Made by a program: the position numbers and the translations under genes
Notes under the pieces: generated by a model
Told to the model about the DNA's origin: nothing
Database searches by the model: none
What the model saw: only the letters and a program-made list of their open reading frames with translations
Shown: one piece after another, positions 30,392 to 39,172 of the stretch
Position numbering within the stretch: position 1 is the first letter of the stretch
How the letters are laid out: every line of letters begins with the position of its first letter
Source: Deinococcus hopiensis KR-140
Lineage (GTDB): Bacteria > Deinococcota > Deinococci > Deinococcales > Deinococcaceae
NCBI GenBank assembly: GCA_943327755.2
Contig: CALPYF020000028.1
Span: 1-48,000, forward strand
DNA: 48,000 nucleotides
Reading direction: 5' to 3'

Positions 30392-33300
30392 ATGAGCTCA
30401 CCCCCCAGACGGACACACCTGAAGTTCCTGACCGCACTTGGACTGACCCTGGCTACACTGGCCGGGGCGTACCAGATTGTCGGCGACCTGAGCGGCACCG
30501 CCACCACCTGGAGCGGGACAGTGGGTACATTCCAGACGAACAGCACCAACTATGTCGGTGGCACGGCGTCCGCCACATTCCGATCTGGACTGTCGACCAC
30601 GTTCACGGCGTCCAAGGACACGACGAACAACCAGAATTCCTTTTACGTCAACGACGGCGCAGGCGCTCTGAAGTCTGCCATGAATACAAGAGCAGGGACG
30701 TACAGCACATACCTGCCAAATTTTACGACTACAGCGGTTGAGGGTGTCGCACTCCTGGCACGAGATACCCGGCAGGACAACTCATTCACGGATTACATCG
30801 TGACCAACCCGAACAACACGTCACAGACGCAGACCGTCAGGTTTTACGGTGATCTGTCGTGCTACCCCACCAGTTCGACCTTGGACAGCTCGGCCACATG
30901 CGCCCGCGGGAAACTCACAATCACCTTTACCCGCCCGGTCACGAATCCCGTACTGCATCTGGCAGGTCTGGGCGGTAACTCGGCGATCGGTTCACCGGTT
31001 GTTGACGCCTGGGGGATCGCCACGAACTTCCGCGTGATGAACGCCGGGGCGACCATGACACTGCTGGGCACCCCAGCCAACCTGGCGGTCACCACCGTAG
31101 GTGGGCAGCCGCAGCTTGGCGTGGCCACGTTCCGTTCCGGCACTGCGTACATTCAGGGGTCGTGTACACCGGCGTCCGGGTTGGCAGCCGGTTGCGGCAG
31201 CATCCAGGTGAACGGCACCTACACTCAACTCAACATTGACGTCTCGATGACGATCAGCCGAGTGCTGACTGGCACGTCCAGCCGCATTCTGCCTATTCCT
31301 GGGTACGACACCGGCCAGGCTGTGGGGTCTGTTCGCACGGCCGGCAGCAGCGCTGACGCCGTGAACTTCGCCGTCAGCGTCGACGAGGACTTCGGCGACG
31401 CGCCCGCCAGTTATGACCCCACGGCGGCCGCCAGCCACGTGGTCGGTGACCTGAAACTGGGCAGCACCATCGACGCGGACAACACCGGCACCCTGAACGG
31501 CGGCACGGCGATCACCCCCAGTCCCAATGCGGTGGCCGCCGGGGCGGACAACACGGGAGCGAACGGTGACGGCGCGGACGAGGACGCGATCACGACGTTT
31601 CCTGCTCTGACAACCGCCGACAACGCCTACAGCCTGATTGTGCCGATCAGCGGTGCCAGTCAGGCCGGTCAGGTGTGTGGCTGGGTGGATTACAACCGCA
31701 ACGGTGTCTTCGATGCCGGAGAGCGGGCCTGCGGCACCTTCGCGGCCGGCGCCACCAGCGTCACACTGAACTGGACGGGACTGACCGGCCTGAGCACCGG
31801 AACGAACTACGTGCGGCTGCGTGCCAGCTACGACGCGACCGGCGTGCAGAGTCCCACCGGCCGTCTGGACAGCGGTGAGGTCGAGGATTATCGCCTGACG
31901 ATCACTGCCCCGACCTTCAACGTCAGCAAGTCCTTCGCGCCCACCACCGTTTCTGCGGGCGGCGTGACGGCCCTGAACATCACGGTCACCAACCCGTATC
32001 CGTTCGCCACGAGTGCCCTGGCCATCACGGATAACGTCGCGGCCACCATGGGCCTGAGCACGCCGCTGCCGCTGCGCGTCACGGCGAACTCCTGCGGCGG
32101 CTCGATCGTGACCGGCAGTGGCAACACCGCCCTGACCACCGGCGGCGCGGCCACCGAAAGCAACGACGGAGCCATACGCCTCACGGGCGGCAGTATCGCC
32201 GCGAACGCCTCGTGCAGCGTGACCGTGAACGTCACGGTTGTGGACGCCGCCGCAACCACGCGCACGAACACCATCCCGGCCGCCAACGTGACCGGCACCG
32301 TGAACGGCCAGGCCGCCACCGGCGCTGCCGCGGCCACCGCCACCCTGACCGTCACGGCCGGCACGGCCGGCACCGCGTACACCTGCGACGCCCGTTTCTA
32401 CCAGCTGCGTCAGGATCCCACCACGCTGCTGTCGAACCTGTACCTGCTGGATCGCACCAATCTGGGCAGTGGCGGCGCGGCGCAGTGGTCGTCTGGTTTC
32501 GGTCCAGGCCTCAACGCCCTGGCCTTCAATAAGGCCGACGGGTACTTCTACGCCGTGAACATCACGCCGTTCGCCAGCGGCGCTCCCTTCCGGCTGTACC
32601 GTCTGGGGCGCAGCGGCGCGGTTGAAGTCAGCGCGGCCAATCTGGGCATCCCGACCGGTTCATCCATCGCCGCCGCGACGATCGACGCAAACGGCGTCAT
32701 GTACATCAAGAAACTGACGAACGACGCCGTGATCTACCGGTACACCATTGGCACTGGCGCCACCAGCACCCTGACGATCAACGGCGGTAGCGGCCTGAAC
32801 ATTTTCGATCTGGCCTTCAATCCGGTAGACGGGTTCCTGTATGGGGTGGTCACCCCCGGCGGCGTGTACCGGATCAACGTGTCGACGGGTGTGGTGACTC
32901 TGCTGGGCTCCCCAGCAGCGGGCGCGGCGGACTTCTCGAATTACATCGGCAGCGCGTTCTTCGATGTCAGTGGCGCGCTGTATGCCTACCAGAACGGCGG
33001 GACGTATGGACTGATCAGCACCACTACGGGGGCATTCACAACGCTGGCGTCGGCCGCTCCAGCCAGCCAGTCCGACGGGGCGTCCTGCGTCTTCCCGGAC
33101 AACCGCGTTGACGTGGTCAAGTCCGTCGGTACTGTGACGGCGGTCAGCAGCACGACCTTTGACGTGCCTTACACGGTAACGGTGAAGAACACGGGCACGG
33201 TCAGCGACCCGAACATGCAGATCACGGAGAACCTCAGCGCGACCTTCAACGCCGGGAACCCAGGCCTGAGCATCGTGACCGGGCCGACCGTGTCCGGCGG

Positions 33301-36300
33301 CCTGACGGGCAACAGCGGCTTCAACGGCACCACGGATACGCGGCTGCTGAACGGCACGGGCACGCTCGCGGCGGGCGCCAGCGCCACCGTGACCTTCACC
33401 GTACGTGTCGCGTACCCGGATCGGGCCAGCGTACCCGGCAGCGGCACGCAGCTGAACAACATGGTGTACGCCAGCACGACCGGCAGCACCAACGCGGGGT
33501 ATACCTTCGTGAGTGGTACGCCCATTCCACCGGTTGATCTCCTGGCCAACGATATGTCCACGAACGGCAGCACGCCGCCCGCCACGGCGAACGGCGACAC
33601 GGCCAGCGCGACGCCCGTCACCCTGCCGGACGTGGCGGATCTGGTGGTGGACAAGAGCGGGCCCGTTGCCGTGGGGAGTGGCGCGAGCTTCAGTTACACG
33701 GTTCGGGTGTGGAACAACGGGCCGAGCAGCGTGACGGGCGCGGCCGTGACGGACACGCTGCCGAGCGGCTTCACGGTCACGAACCTGACCTGCGCGGCGA
33801 CTGGAACGGCCAGCTGCGGCACGCAGACCTTCACGGGGAGCAGCGTGACGATCAGCACGGGCACCCTGACGCTGGACACGAACACGGCGAACGGCACGCC
33901 GGACGGGAACTACCTGACGTACACCGTGACGGGTACGGCGCCGGTCAGCGGGTCGCTGAGCAACATGGCGAGCGTGGCCGCGCCAGCCACTGCCCGCGAC
34001 ACGGTCACGGTGAACAACACGAGTGCCACGGTGGCCACCCGCGTCGTGGACGCCGTGAACGACACGGGCGCCGCCACCTTCAATCAGGCGGCGACCTTCA
34101 CGATCCTGGGGAACGACACGGTCGGTGGCGCGGGCGCCACCACGGTGAACGTCACGCTGCCCGTGATCACCGATGCCGGCGGTCTGCGGGGCCTGAGCGT
34201 GAACAGCAGCGGTCAGCTGGTGCTAACCCCCCAGGTTCTCAATCCCAATCTGCCCGGCACGTACACCGTCACGTACCGCATCTGCGACGCGGCCGTCACT
34301 GGTGCGTGCGACACGGCCACGGCCACCATCACGATCACCCCGGCCAGTGCTGACCTGGGTATCAGCAAGGCGCAGCGCGCCGGCACCAGCGGTACTTTCC
34401 AGACCAGCCCGCTCAGCGTGCTGCAGGGCAGCGCGGTGCAGTACCAGCTGACCGTGACGAACAACGGCCCGGCGGCCGTAACGGACGCCACCTTCAGCGA
34501 CGCCGTGCCCAGCAATCTGACTGGTCTGAGTGTGATCAGCGCCAGTGGAACCGGCACGACCTGTGCGGCGACCTTCACAGGCAATACCCTGAACGGTACG
34601 TTCAGCGGCACCAGTGGTCAGTCCTGTACTGTCGTTATCCAGGGTGCGGCCACGACCGCCGGCACTATCACCAATACGACCCAGGTGGCGGCGCCTAGCG
34701 GGATCACCGACGCTTTGACGGGCAACAACACTTCTAGCGTTGACGCAACCATTACCCCCACAGCCAACCTGAGCGTCACGAAGACGGACGGCGTGACCAG
34801 CGTCAACGCGGGCGCACCCACGACCTACACGATCCGCGTCACGAACGCCGGGCCGAGCATCGTGACCGGCGCGACCCTGACCGACGCCGCCGTGGCAGGC
34901 CTGAACGTCACGGCCGTGACCTGCTCGGGCACGCCCGGGCAGTGCACGACCGGGACGACGCCGACCGTGACGGAACTGCAGGCGGGCTACGCGCTGCCAG
35001 CACTGACCAGCGGCCAGTTCTACGAGCTGCGCGTGACGGGCACTGTCACGGCCGCGAGTGGCAGCGTCACGAACACCGCGCAGGTGGCGGCCCCCAGTGG
35101 CGTCACGGACACCGACACCACCAACAACGCGGCCAGTGACGTGAACACCGTCACCCCCGTCGCAGACTTGGCGGTGGACAAGAGCGGCCCGGTGGCCGTG
35201 GGGAGCGGTGGGAGCTTCAGTTACTCGATCCGGGTGTGGAACAACGGGCCGAGCAGCGTGACGGGCGCGGCCGTCACGGACACCCTGCCGAGCGGCTTCA
35301 CGTTCATGGGTGCGAACGTCGGGTGCGTGGCGACGGGCGCGGCGACCTGCGGGAGCCAGTCGGTGAGTGGGAACACGGTGACCTTCACGACCGGGACCCT
35401 GCCGCTGGATACCACGCCGGGGAACGCGGTGCCGGACGGGAACTACCTGACGTTCACGGTGACGGGCACGGCGCCGGTCAGCGGGTTGCTGAGCAACATG
35501 GCGAGCGTGGCGGCGCCGGTGGGGACGCAGGACACGGTGACGGGGAACAACACGAGCGCCACGGTTACCACCCGTATCGTCGACGCCGTGAACGACGCGG
35601 CTGTCAACCTGCCTGCCGGTGCGGGCGGGACGGTCAGCGTCTTGGGGAACGACACGGTCGGCGGCGCGGCCGCCACGACGACCAACGCTGCCGTGAGCAT
35701 CCAGAACAACGGTGGGCTGACGGGCCTGACCGTGAACGCCAGCGGTCAGCTCGTGGTCCCGACCACGGCGCCTGCCGGAACGTACACGGTCACGTACAAG
35801 CTGTGCGACGCGACCGTCACGACCGCCTGCGATACGGCGACGGTCACCGTCACGGTGGCCGCCGCCGCGACCGCTGATGTGACCATCACGAAGACTGGCC
35901 CGGCGTACGCGAAGCCCGGCGGGGACGTGACCTACACGCTGACCGTATCGAACTCCGGCGCGGCGACTGCCGCGGCTGTGAGCGTGACGGACTTGCTGCC
36001 GCCGAACGTGACTTATAAGAGCAGCGCCCCGGCCGCGACGGTCAGCGGGCAGAACCTGACCTGGTCGGTGGGGTCGCTGGCAAGTGGGGCGTCGCAGATC
36101 CTGACGGTCGTGGTGACGGCGCCGTCGGCCGCGACGCTGGCGAGCACGCCCGCCACGCGCACGCTGACGAACACGGCCACCGTGAGCACCACCACCCCGG
36201 AATCGAACCCGGACAACAACTCGGCCAGTGCGGTGACGCAGATGGTCGACGCGGCCCTGACCAAGACCGTGAAGAACGTCACGCAGAACACCGCGGTGGG

Positions 36301-36649
36301 CACCACGGGCGGCGGGAAGCCCGGCGAGGTGCTGGAGTACTGCATCGCGTTCGAGAATATCGGTGCGGCGGCGCTGCCGAACTTCGTGGTGACCGATCAG
36401 GTGCCGGGCAACACCACGGCGCAGCTGACGGGCTTCGACGCGGAGGAGCCGGGTACGGCGACCGGCTTCGGCGTGAAACTCACGCGTGGCGCGGCGACCT
36501 CGTACCTGACGAGCGCGGCGGATACGACAGACACTGGCAGCCTGACAGACAGTGGCGGCACGTACACCCGCGGCACCCTGAGCGTGAACCTCGGATCGCT
36601 GGCCGTGGGTGAAAAGGGCAGCGTGTGCTTCCGCACGACCATCCGGTAA
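30392..36649 (+). CDS. Giant exported multidomain surface protein (GEVED, propeller-like and DUF11 repeats)
   Basis: A 2085-residue protein with a signal peptide (FLTALGLTLATLAGA). Residues about 30-325 form a beta domain ending in FTRPVTNPVLHLAGLGG, recalling the non-repetitive CshA-type adhesin domain. Residues about 330-503 are a GEVED module (GWVDYNRNGVFDAGE, then SGEVEDYRL). Residues 509-660 are DUF11, and 663-905 a propeller-like region (DUF6923-type: FYQLRQDP, LNALAFNKADGYFYAVN). Residues 906-1950 carry six further DUF11-type units, two of them in long near-identical blocks (1080-1320 and 1590-1827). The last 130 residues are a degenerate DUF11. No anchor motif is present. The first kilobase is AT-richer with less biased codons than the rest. 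Probably an adhesin or envelope fibre; function unproven. Confidence 0.85.
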   Translation: MSSPPRRTHLKFLTALGLTLATLAGAYQIVGDLSGTATTWSGTVGTFQTNSTNYVGGTASATFRSGLSTTFTASKDTTNNQNSFYVNDGAGALKSAMNTRAGTYSTYLPNFTTTAVEGVALLARDTRQDNSFTDYIVTNPNNTSQTQTVRFYGDLSCYPTSSTLDSSATCARGKLTITFTRPVTNPVLHLAGLGGNSAIGSPVVDAWGIATNFRVMNAGATMTLLGTPANLAVTTVGGQPQLGVATFRSGTAYIQGSCTPASGLAAGCGSIQVNGTYTQLNIDVSMTISRVLTGTSSRILPIPGYDTGQAVGSVRTAGSSADAVNFAVSVDEDFGDAPASYDPTAAASHVVGDLKLGSTIDADNTGTLNGGTAITPSPNAVAAGADNTGANGDGADEDAITTFPALTTADNAYSLIVPISGASQAGQVCGWVDYNRNGVFDAGERACGTFAAGATSVTLNWTGLTGLSTGTNYVRLRASYDATGVQSPTGRLDSGEVEDYRLTITAPTFNVSKSFAPTTVSAGGVTALNITVTNPYPFATSALAITDNVAATMGLSTPLPLRVTANSCGGSIVTGSGNTALTTGGAATESNDGAIRLTGGSIAANASCSVTVNVTVVDAAATTRTNTIPAANVTGTVNGQAATGAAAATATLTVTAGTAGTAYTCDARFYQLRQDPTTLLSNLYLLDRTNLGSGGAAQWSSGFGPGLNALAFNKADGYFYAVNITPFASGAPFRLYRLGRSGAVEVSAANLGIPTGSSIAAATIDANGVMYIKKLTNDAVIYRYTIGTGATSTLTINGGSGLNIFDLAFNPVDGFLYGVVTPGGVYRINVSTGVVTLLGSPAAGAADFSNYIGSAFFDVSGALYAYQNGGTYGLISTTTGAFTTLASAAPASQSDGASCVFPDNRVDVVKSVGTVTAVSSTTFDVPYTVTVKNTGTVSDPNMQITENLSATFNAGNPGLSIVTGPTVSGGLTGNSGFNGTTDTRLLNGTGTLAAGASATVTFTVRVAYPDRASVPGSGTQLNNMVYASTTGSTNAGYTFVSGTPIPPVDLLANDMSTNGSTPPATANGDTASATPVTLPDVADLVVDKSGPVAVGSGASFSYTVRVWNNGPSSVTGAAVTDTLPSGFTVTNLTCAATGTASCGTQTFTGSSVTISTGTLTLDTNTANGTPDGNYLTYTVTGTAPVSGSLSNMASVAAPATARDTVTVNNTSATVATRVVDAVNDTGAATFNQAATFTILGNDTVGGAGATTVNVTLPVITDAGGLRGLSVNSSGQLVLTPQVLNPNLPGTYTVTYRICDAAVTGACDTATATITITPASADLGISKAQRAGTSGTFQTSPLSVLQGSAVQYQLTVTNNGPAAVTDATFSDAVPSNLTGLSVISASGTGTTCAATFTGNTLNGTFSGTSGQSCTVVIQGAATTAGTITNTTQVAAPSGITDALTGNNTSSVDATITPTANLSVTKTDGVTSVNAGAPTTYTIRVTNAGPSIVTGATLTDAAVAGLNVTAVTCSGTPGQCTTGTTPTVTELQAGYALPALTSGQFYELRVTGTVTAASGSVTNTAQVAAPSGVTDTDTTNNAASDVNTVTPVADLAVDKSGPVAVGSGGSFSYSIRVWNNGPSSVTGAAVTDTLPSGFTFMGANVGCVATGAATCGSQSVSGNTVTFTTGTLPLDTTPGNAVPDGNYLTFTVTGTAPVSGLLSNMASVAAPVGTQDTVTGNNTSATVTTRIVDAVNDAAVNLPAGAGGTVSVLGNDTVGGAAATTTNAAVSIQNNGGLTGLTVNASGQLVVPTTAPAGTYTVTYKLCDATVTTACDTATVTVTVAAAATADVTITKTGPAYAKPGGDVTYTLTVSNSGAATAAAVSVTDLLPPNVTYKSSAPAATVSGQNLTWSVGSLASGASQILTVVVTAPSAATLASTPATRTLTNTATVSTTTPESNPDNNSASAVTQMVDAALTKTVKNVTQNTAVGTTGGGKPGEVLEYCIAFENIGAAALPNFVVTDQVPGNTTAQLTGFDAEEPGTATGFGVKLTRGAATSYLTSAADTTDTGSLTDSGGTYTRGTLSVNLGSLAVGEKGSVCFRTTIR
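33629..34350 (+). repeat. Long internal repeat, copy 1
   Basis: Encodes a DUF11 unit (VDKSGPVAVGSGASFSY, VWNNGPSSVTGAAVTDT) plus an Ig/cadherin-like unit (ILGNDTVGGAGATT, CDAAVTGACDTATAT). DNA around 33704-33746 and 33902-33981 is nearly identical to copy 2, offset by 1527-1533 bp. Confidence 0.88.
35158..35871 (+). repeat. Long internal repeat, copy 2
   Basis: Same two-domain block as copy 1 (VDKSGPVAVGSGGSFSY ... VLGNDTVGGAAATT ... CDATVTTACDTATVT). The high DNA identity points to recent in-frame duplication or gene conversion. Two single DUF11 units lie between the copies. Confidence 0.88.
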
Positions 36650-36667
36650 CCGCCCGACCCTGATTTC

Positions 36668-36702
36668 GGCGCGGCTCATCCTGACAGGGGGTGGGCCGCG
36701 CC
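36668..36702 (+). terminator. Hairpin after the giant surface-protein gene
   Basis: Stem GGCGCGGC/GCCGCGCC with a 19-nt loop. No T run, so it is a weak intrinsic terminator at best. Confidence 0.45.
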
Positions 36703-36740
36703 TGCTGGACAGTCGGGCCCGGACGGTGGGAACCGCCGCA

Positions 36741-36746
36741 TAGAAT
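36741..36746 (+). promoter_or_regulatory. -10 box TAGAAT of leaderless EamA transporter gene
   Basis: TAGAAT ends 7 nt before the ATG at 36754. Confidence 0.5.
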
Positions 36747-36753
36747 CGCGGGC

Positions 36754-37665
36754 ATGTCTGCCCGTGCGCGTGGCGCCCTTCTGTTGATCGCGGTGACCTG
36801 CCTGTGGGGCAGCACCTTCGCGGTGGTCAAGACGCTGGGGCAGCTTCTGCCCGCTCCGGAACTGATCTTCTGGCGGTTCCTGATCGCGTCGGTGGCGTTG
36901 CTGCCGCTGGTGGCCTGGTCGCGCCGGGGTTCTGGGCGCGCGGCGCGGGTGCCGGACGGCTGGCGCAGCCGCAGCCTGTGGCGTGACGGTTTCCTGCTGG
37001 GCGCGTGGCTCATCGCGGGTTACGGCACGCAGACGATCGCGCTGCAGTCCACCTCCGCGAATCGCGCGGCGTTCTTCACGGCGTTGAGCGTGGTGCTCGT
37101 GCCGCTGTGGCTGGTGGTCGCGCAGCGCCGGCGCATGCCGGGCGTCCTGTGGGGGGCGCTGCCGCTGGCCGTGGCGGGTCTGGCACTGCTGTCGTGGGAG
37201 GGCGGGGCGCTGGTCGTGGGTGACGTGTGGGCGCTGGCCTGCGCGGTCACGTACGCGGGGTTCATCGTGACCCTCGAGCGGATGGCGGGGCGTCACGCGG
37301 CGCTGCCGTTCACGGTCACGCAGGTCCTGAGCGTCACGGGTCTGGCGCTCGTGTGGCTACTGGTCAGCGGCGCGCCGGCCCTTCCCCCGGCTGCCGCGTG
37401 GGGGCCGCTGCTGTACCTGGGCGTGGCAGCCACGGCCCTCACGACCCTGCTGCAGACCATCGGGCAGCGCAGCGTGAGTGCGGCCGAGGCCAGCCTGATC
37501 TACGCACTGGAGCCGGTGACGGCCACCGCCTTCAGTTTCGTGCTGATCGGTGAGCAGGTGGGTTTGCGCGGGGCCCTGGGGGGCGCGCTGGTGGTGGTGG
37601 CGACCGTACTCAGTCAGCGGGCGGACGCCCCGCACGCTGAGACGCCGGCCGTGCAGGTCGAGTAG
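36754..37665 (+). CDS. EamA/DMT-family transporter
   Basis: A 303-residue drug/metabolite-superfamily permease with ten hydrophobic helices arranged as two EamA halves (about 5-135 and 145-290). Recognisable pieces are TCLWGSTFAVVKTLG in helix 1, FWRFLIASVALLPL, and ASLIYALEPVTATAFSFVLIGE near the end, a DMT hallmark. Members export amino acids or other metabolites; the substrate cannot be told here. I chose the ATG at 36754 over the upstream frame (36691) because of the -10 box 7 nt before it and the hydrophobic start that follows. Confidence 0.92.
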   Translation: MSARARGALLLIAVTCLWGSTFAVVKTLGQLLPAPELIFWRFLIASVALLPLVAWSRRGSGRAARVPDGWRSRSLWRDGFLLGAWLIAGYGTQTIALQSTSANRAAFFTALSVVLVPLWLVVAQRRRMPGVLWGALPLAVAGLALLSWEGGALVVGDVWALACAVTYAGFIVTLERMAGRHAALPFTVTQVLSVTGLALVWLLVSGAPALPPAAAWGPLLYLGVAATALTTLLQTIGQRSVSAAEASLIYALEPVTATAFSFVLIGEQVGLRGALGGALVVVATVLSQRADAPHAETPAVQVE

Positions 37666-37682
37666 CGGCTAGAGCCCGGGGC

Positions 37683-38165
37683 TCAGCGCCGGACCTGATC
37701 CGGGATCAGCAGGGTCTTCACGGCGGCGTTGCTGGCCCAGATGCCCCGCAGGCCGTTCTGGATGGCGCTGCCGCGCACGGCGGTGTACAGCGCGGGGGGC
37801 AGGCTCACGGAGGGGTACACGCCGCGCGAGCCCTGGGCGTCCACGCGCATGTCGAGTGGGAAGTTCAGGGCCAGCGTGGCGATCAGGACGCCGCCCAGGG
37901 CGAAGCCGCCGGCGGCGCCCGCGCCCAGGTGCCAGGGTTGATCCAGGGGGTTCTGCAGGCGCCGCGTGATGACGGTGCCCAGACCGACGCCCGCGAGGGC
38001 TGCGATGGGCAGGCTGATCAGCGCGCTGCTGCTGATGGCGTTGGCCAGGAAACAGGTGGCGACGCCGCCGAGGCCCCAGGCGAGGCCGCTCAGGCCGCGC
38101 CGGGCGCCCAGGGCGGTCACGGCGGCCCAGAGGGTCACGAGCAGCGCATCGAACCAGGTGATCAC
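37683..38165 (-). CDS. CvpA-like membrane protein
   Basis: A 160-residue protein with three to four hydrophobic helices (about 4-20, 25-48, 50-68 and 82-101) and a soluble C-terminal third (GVYPSVSLPPALYTAVRG). The start (WFDALLVTLWAAVTALGARRG followed by a Gly-rich helix) fits the CvpA/colicin-V-production family, whose role is poorly known and envelope-related. The start codon is GTG at 38165, with TACACT 7 nt upstream. It converges with the EamA gene (17 nt gap) and diverges from the response regulator. Confidence 0.75.
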   Translation of the reverse strand: MITWFDALLVTLWAAVTALGARRGLSGLAWGLGGVATCFLANAISSSALISLPIAALAGVGLGTVITRRLQNPLDQPWHLGAGAAGGFALGGVLIATLALNFPLDMRVDAQGSRGVYPSVSLPPALYTAVRGSAIQNGLRGIWASNAAVKTLLIPDQVRR

Positions 38166-38172
38166 GTTCCGC

Positions 38173-38178
38173 AGTGTA
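38173..38178 (-). promoter_or_regulatory. -10 box TACACT of leaderless CvpA-like gene
   Basis: On the minus strand TACACT ends 7 nt before the GTG at 38165. Confidence 0.45.
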
Positions 38179-38271
38179 CAGGGGGGTGCCTGACAAATCT
38201 CTGCACGTCCCGTGCGGGGGCGTGGCCTGCACTTGGGGGCTTTCCTCCCGGTGAGGGGCGCGCGGCTGGCC

Positions 38272-38277
38272 TAGACT
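38272..38277 (+). promoter_or_regulatory. -10 box TAGACT of leaderless response-regulator gene
   Basis: TAGACT ends 6 nt before the ATG at 38284. Confidence 0.5.
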
Positions 38278-38283
38278 GGGGGC

Positions 38284-38928
38284 ATGATTCGCGTCTTGCT
38301 CGTGGATGATCACGCGCTGTTCCGTCAGGGACTGCGCAGCCTGCTGGAGTCCGAGGGAATGCGCGTGATCGGGGAGGCCGCCAACGGCCGTGAGGCGATC
38401 CGGTACGCGGCGGACACGCACCCGGACGTGATCCTGATGGATATCCAGATGCCGGACCTGGACGGCGTGAAGGCCACGCAGAGCATCCTGGAGATCGATC
38501 CGAACGCCCGGGTGATCATGATCACCATGTACCGCCAGGACCGCTACGTGTTCGAGGCCGTGAAGGCCGGGGCGCGCGGGTACGTCCTGAAGGACGCGGA
38601 CGCCGCGACGCTGCTGGACGTGATCCGCCGCGTGGCGGCCGGTGAGGCCCTGCTGGACCCGGAGATGGCGCAGAACGTGCTGGACGACTTCCGCGACAAG
38701 AGGGAGGAGCTGCCCAGCGAGAAGCACGCGGACCTGAACGAACGCGAGACGATGATCCTGAAGCTGCTCGCGCAGGGCTTCTCGAATCAGGACATCGCGC
38801 TGCGGCTGGACATCAGTGAGAAGACGGTGCGCAACCGCCTGTCGGAGATCTTCACGAAGTTGCAGCTGAACAACCGCACGCAGGCGGCGCTGTACGCGAT
38901 CCGCGAGGGCATCGCGAACCTTGAGTAG
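38284..38928 (+). CDS. NarL/FixJ-family response regulator
   Basis: A 214-residue two-component regulator. The receiver domain (1-120) has the acidic pair Asp8-Asp9, phospho-acceptor Asp53 (VILMDIQMPDLDG), Thr81 and Lys103. The LuxR-type helix-turn-helix (about 148-212) has LNERETMILKLLAQGFSNQDIA and KTVRNRLSEIFTKLQL. All phosphorylation residues are present. No histidine kinase lies nearby, so the partner is elsewhere or it is an orphan. Its stop overlaps the start of a small Cys-rich gene, and a beta-lactamase-like gene overlaps that in turn, giving a three-gene unit. The divergent CvpA-like gene lies 118 bp away. Confidence 0.95.
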   Translation: MIRVLLVDDHALFRQGLRSLLESEGMRVIGEAANGREAIRYAADTHPDVILMDIQMPDLDGVKATQSILEIDPNARVIMITMYRQDRYVFEAVKAGARGYVLKDADAATLLDVIRRVAAGEALLDPEMAQNVLDDFRDKREELPSEKHADLNERETMILKLLAQGFSNQDIALRLDISEKTVRNRLSEIFTKLQLNNRTQAALYAIREGIANLE

Positions 38929-39172
38929 GGGCAACCGCCGCGTGGGGCCGGGCGCGTCCCTGAAGCCCGTGACGTTCCGTGCCGGGTGTGGCCGCGAGTG
39001 GAGCCTGCCCAGCGCCGAGGCCGATCTGGCCTACACCGAGCAGGCGTTCCCGGAGTGCCCGACCTGCGAGCACCGCGTGGAACCGGACGGTGGGCCGCCC
39101 TTCTGCACGCTGCGCCCGGTGGGGACCGCGCACCCGTTTGCGGCGTTGGCCGGGCTGGACCTGCCGGAGTGA
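38921..39172 (+). CDS. Small Cys-rich protein, possible zinc ribbon
   Basis: Up to 83 residues, from a TTG at 38921 that overlaps the response-regulator stop by 8 nt. A GTG at 38942 (76 residues) is the alternative; AGGGG lies 10 nt before it. Four cysteines (AGCGREW, CPTC, PFCTL) could bind zinc. I do not recognise a family. The tight overlap on both sides (GTGA with the next gene) and the cysteine pattern argue for a real gene. Confidence 0.6.
   Translation: MSRGNRRVGPGASLKPVTFRAGCGREWSLPSAEADLAYTEQAFPECPTCEHRVEPDGGPPFCTLRPVGTAHPFAALAGLDLPE

Noticed and set aside
25417..30549. Two long minus-strand frames (973 and 637 codons) opposite the barrel gene
   Set aside because: Composition (Ala/Gly/Gln/Val repeats) mirrors the sense codons. 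They have no domain, ribosome site or promoter.
34223..36679. 818-codon minus-strand frame opposite the giant surface gene
   Set aside because: Arg/Gly/Val-rich low-complexity shadow with no family motif.
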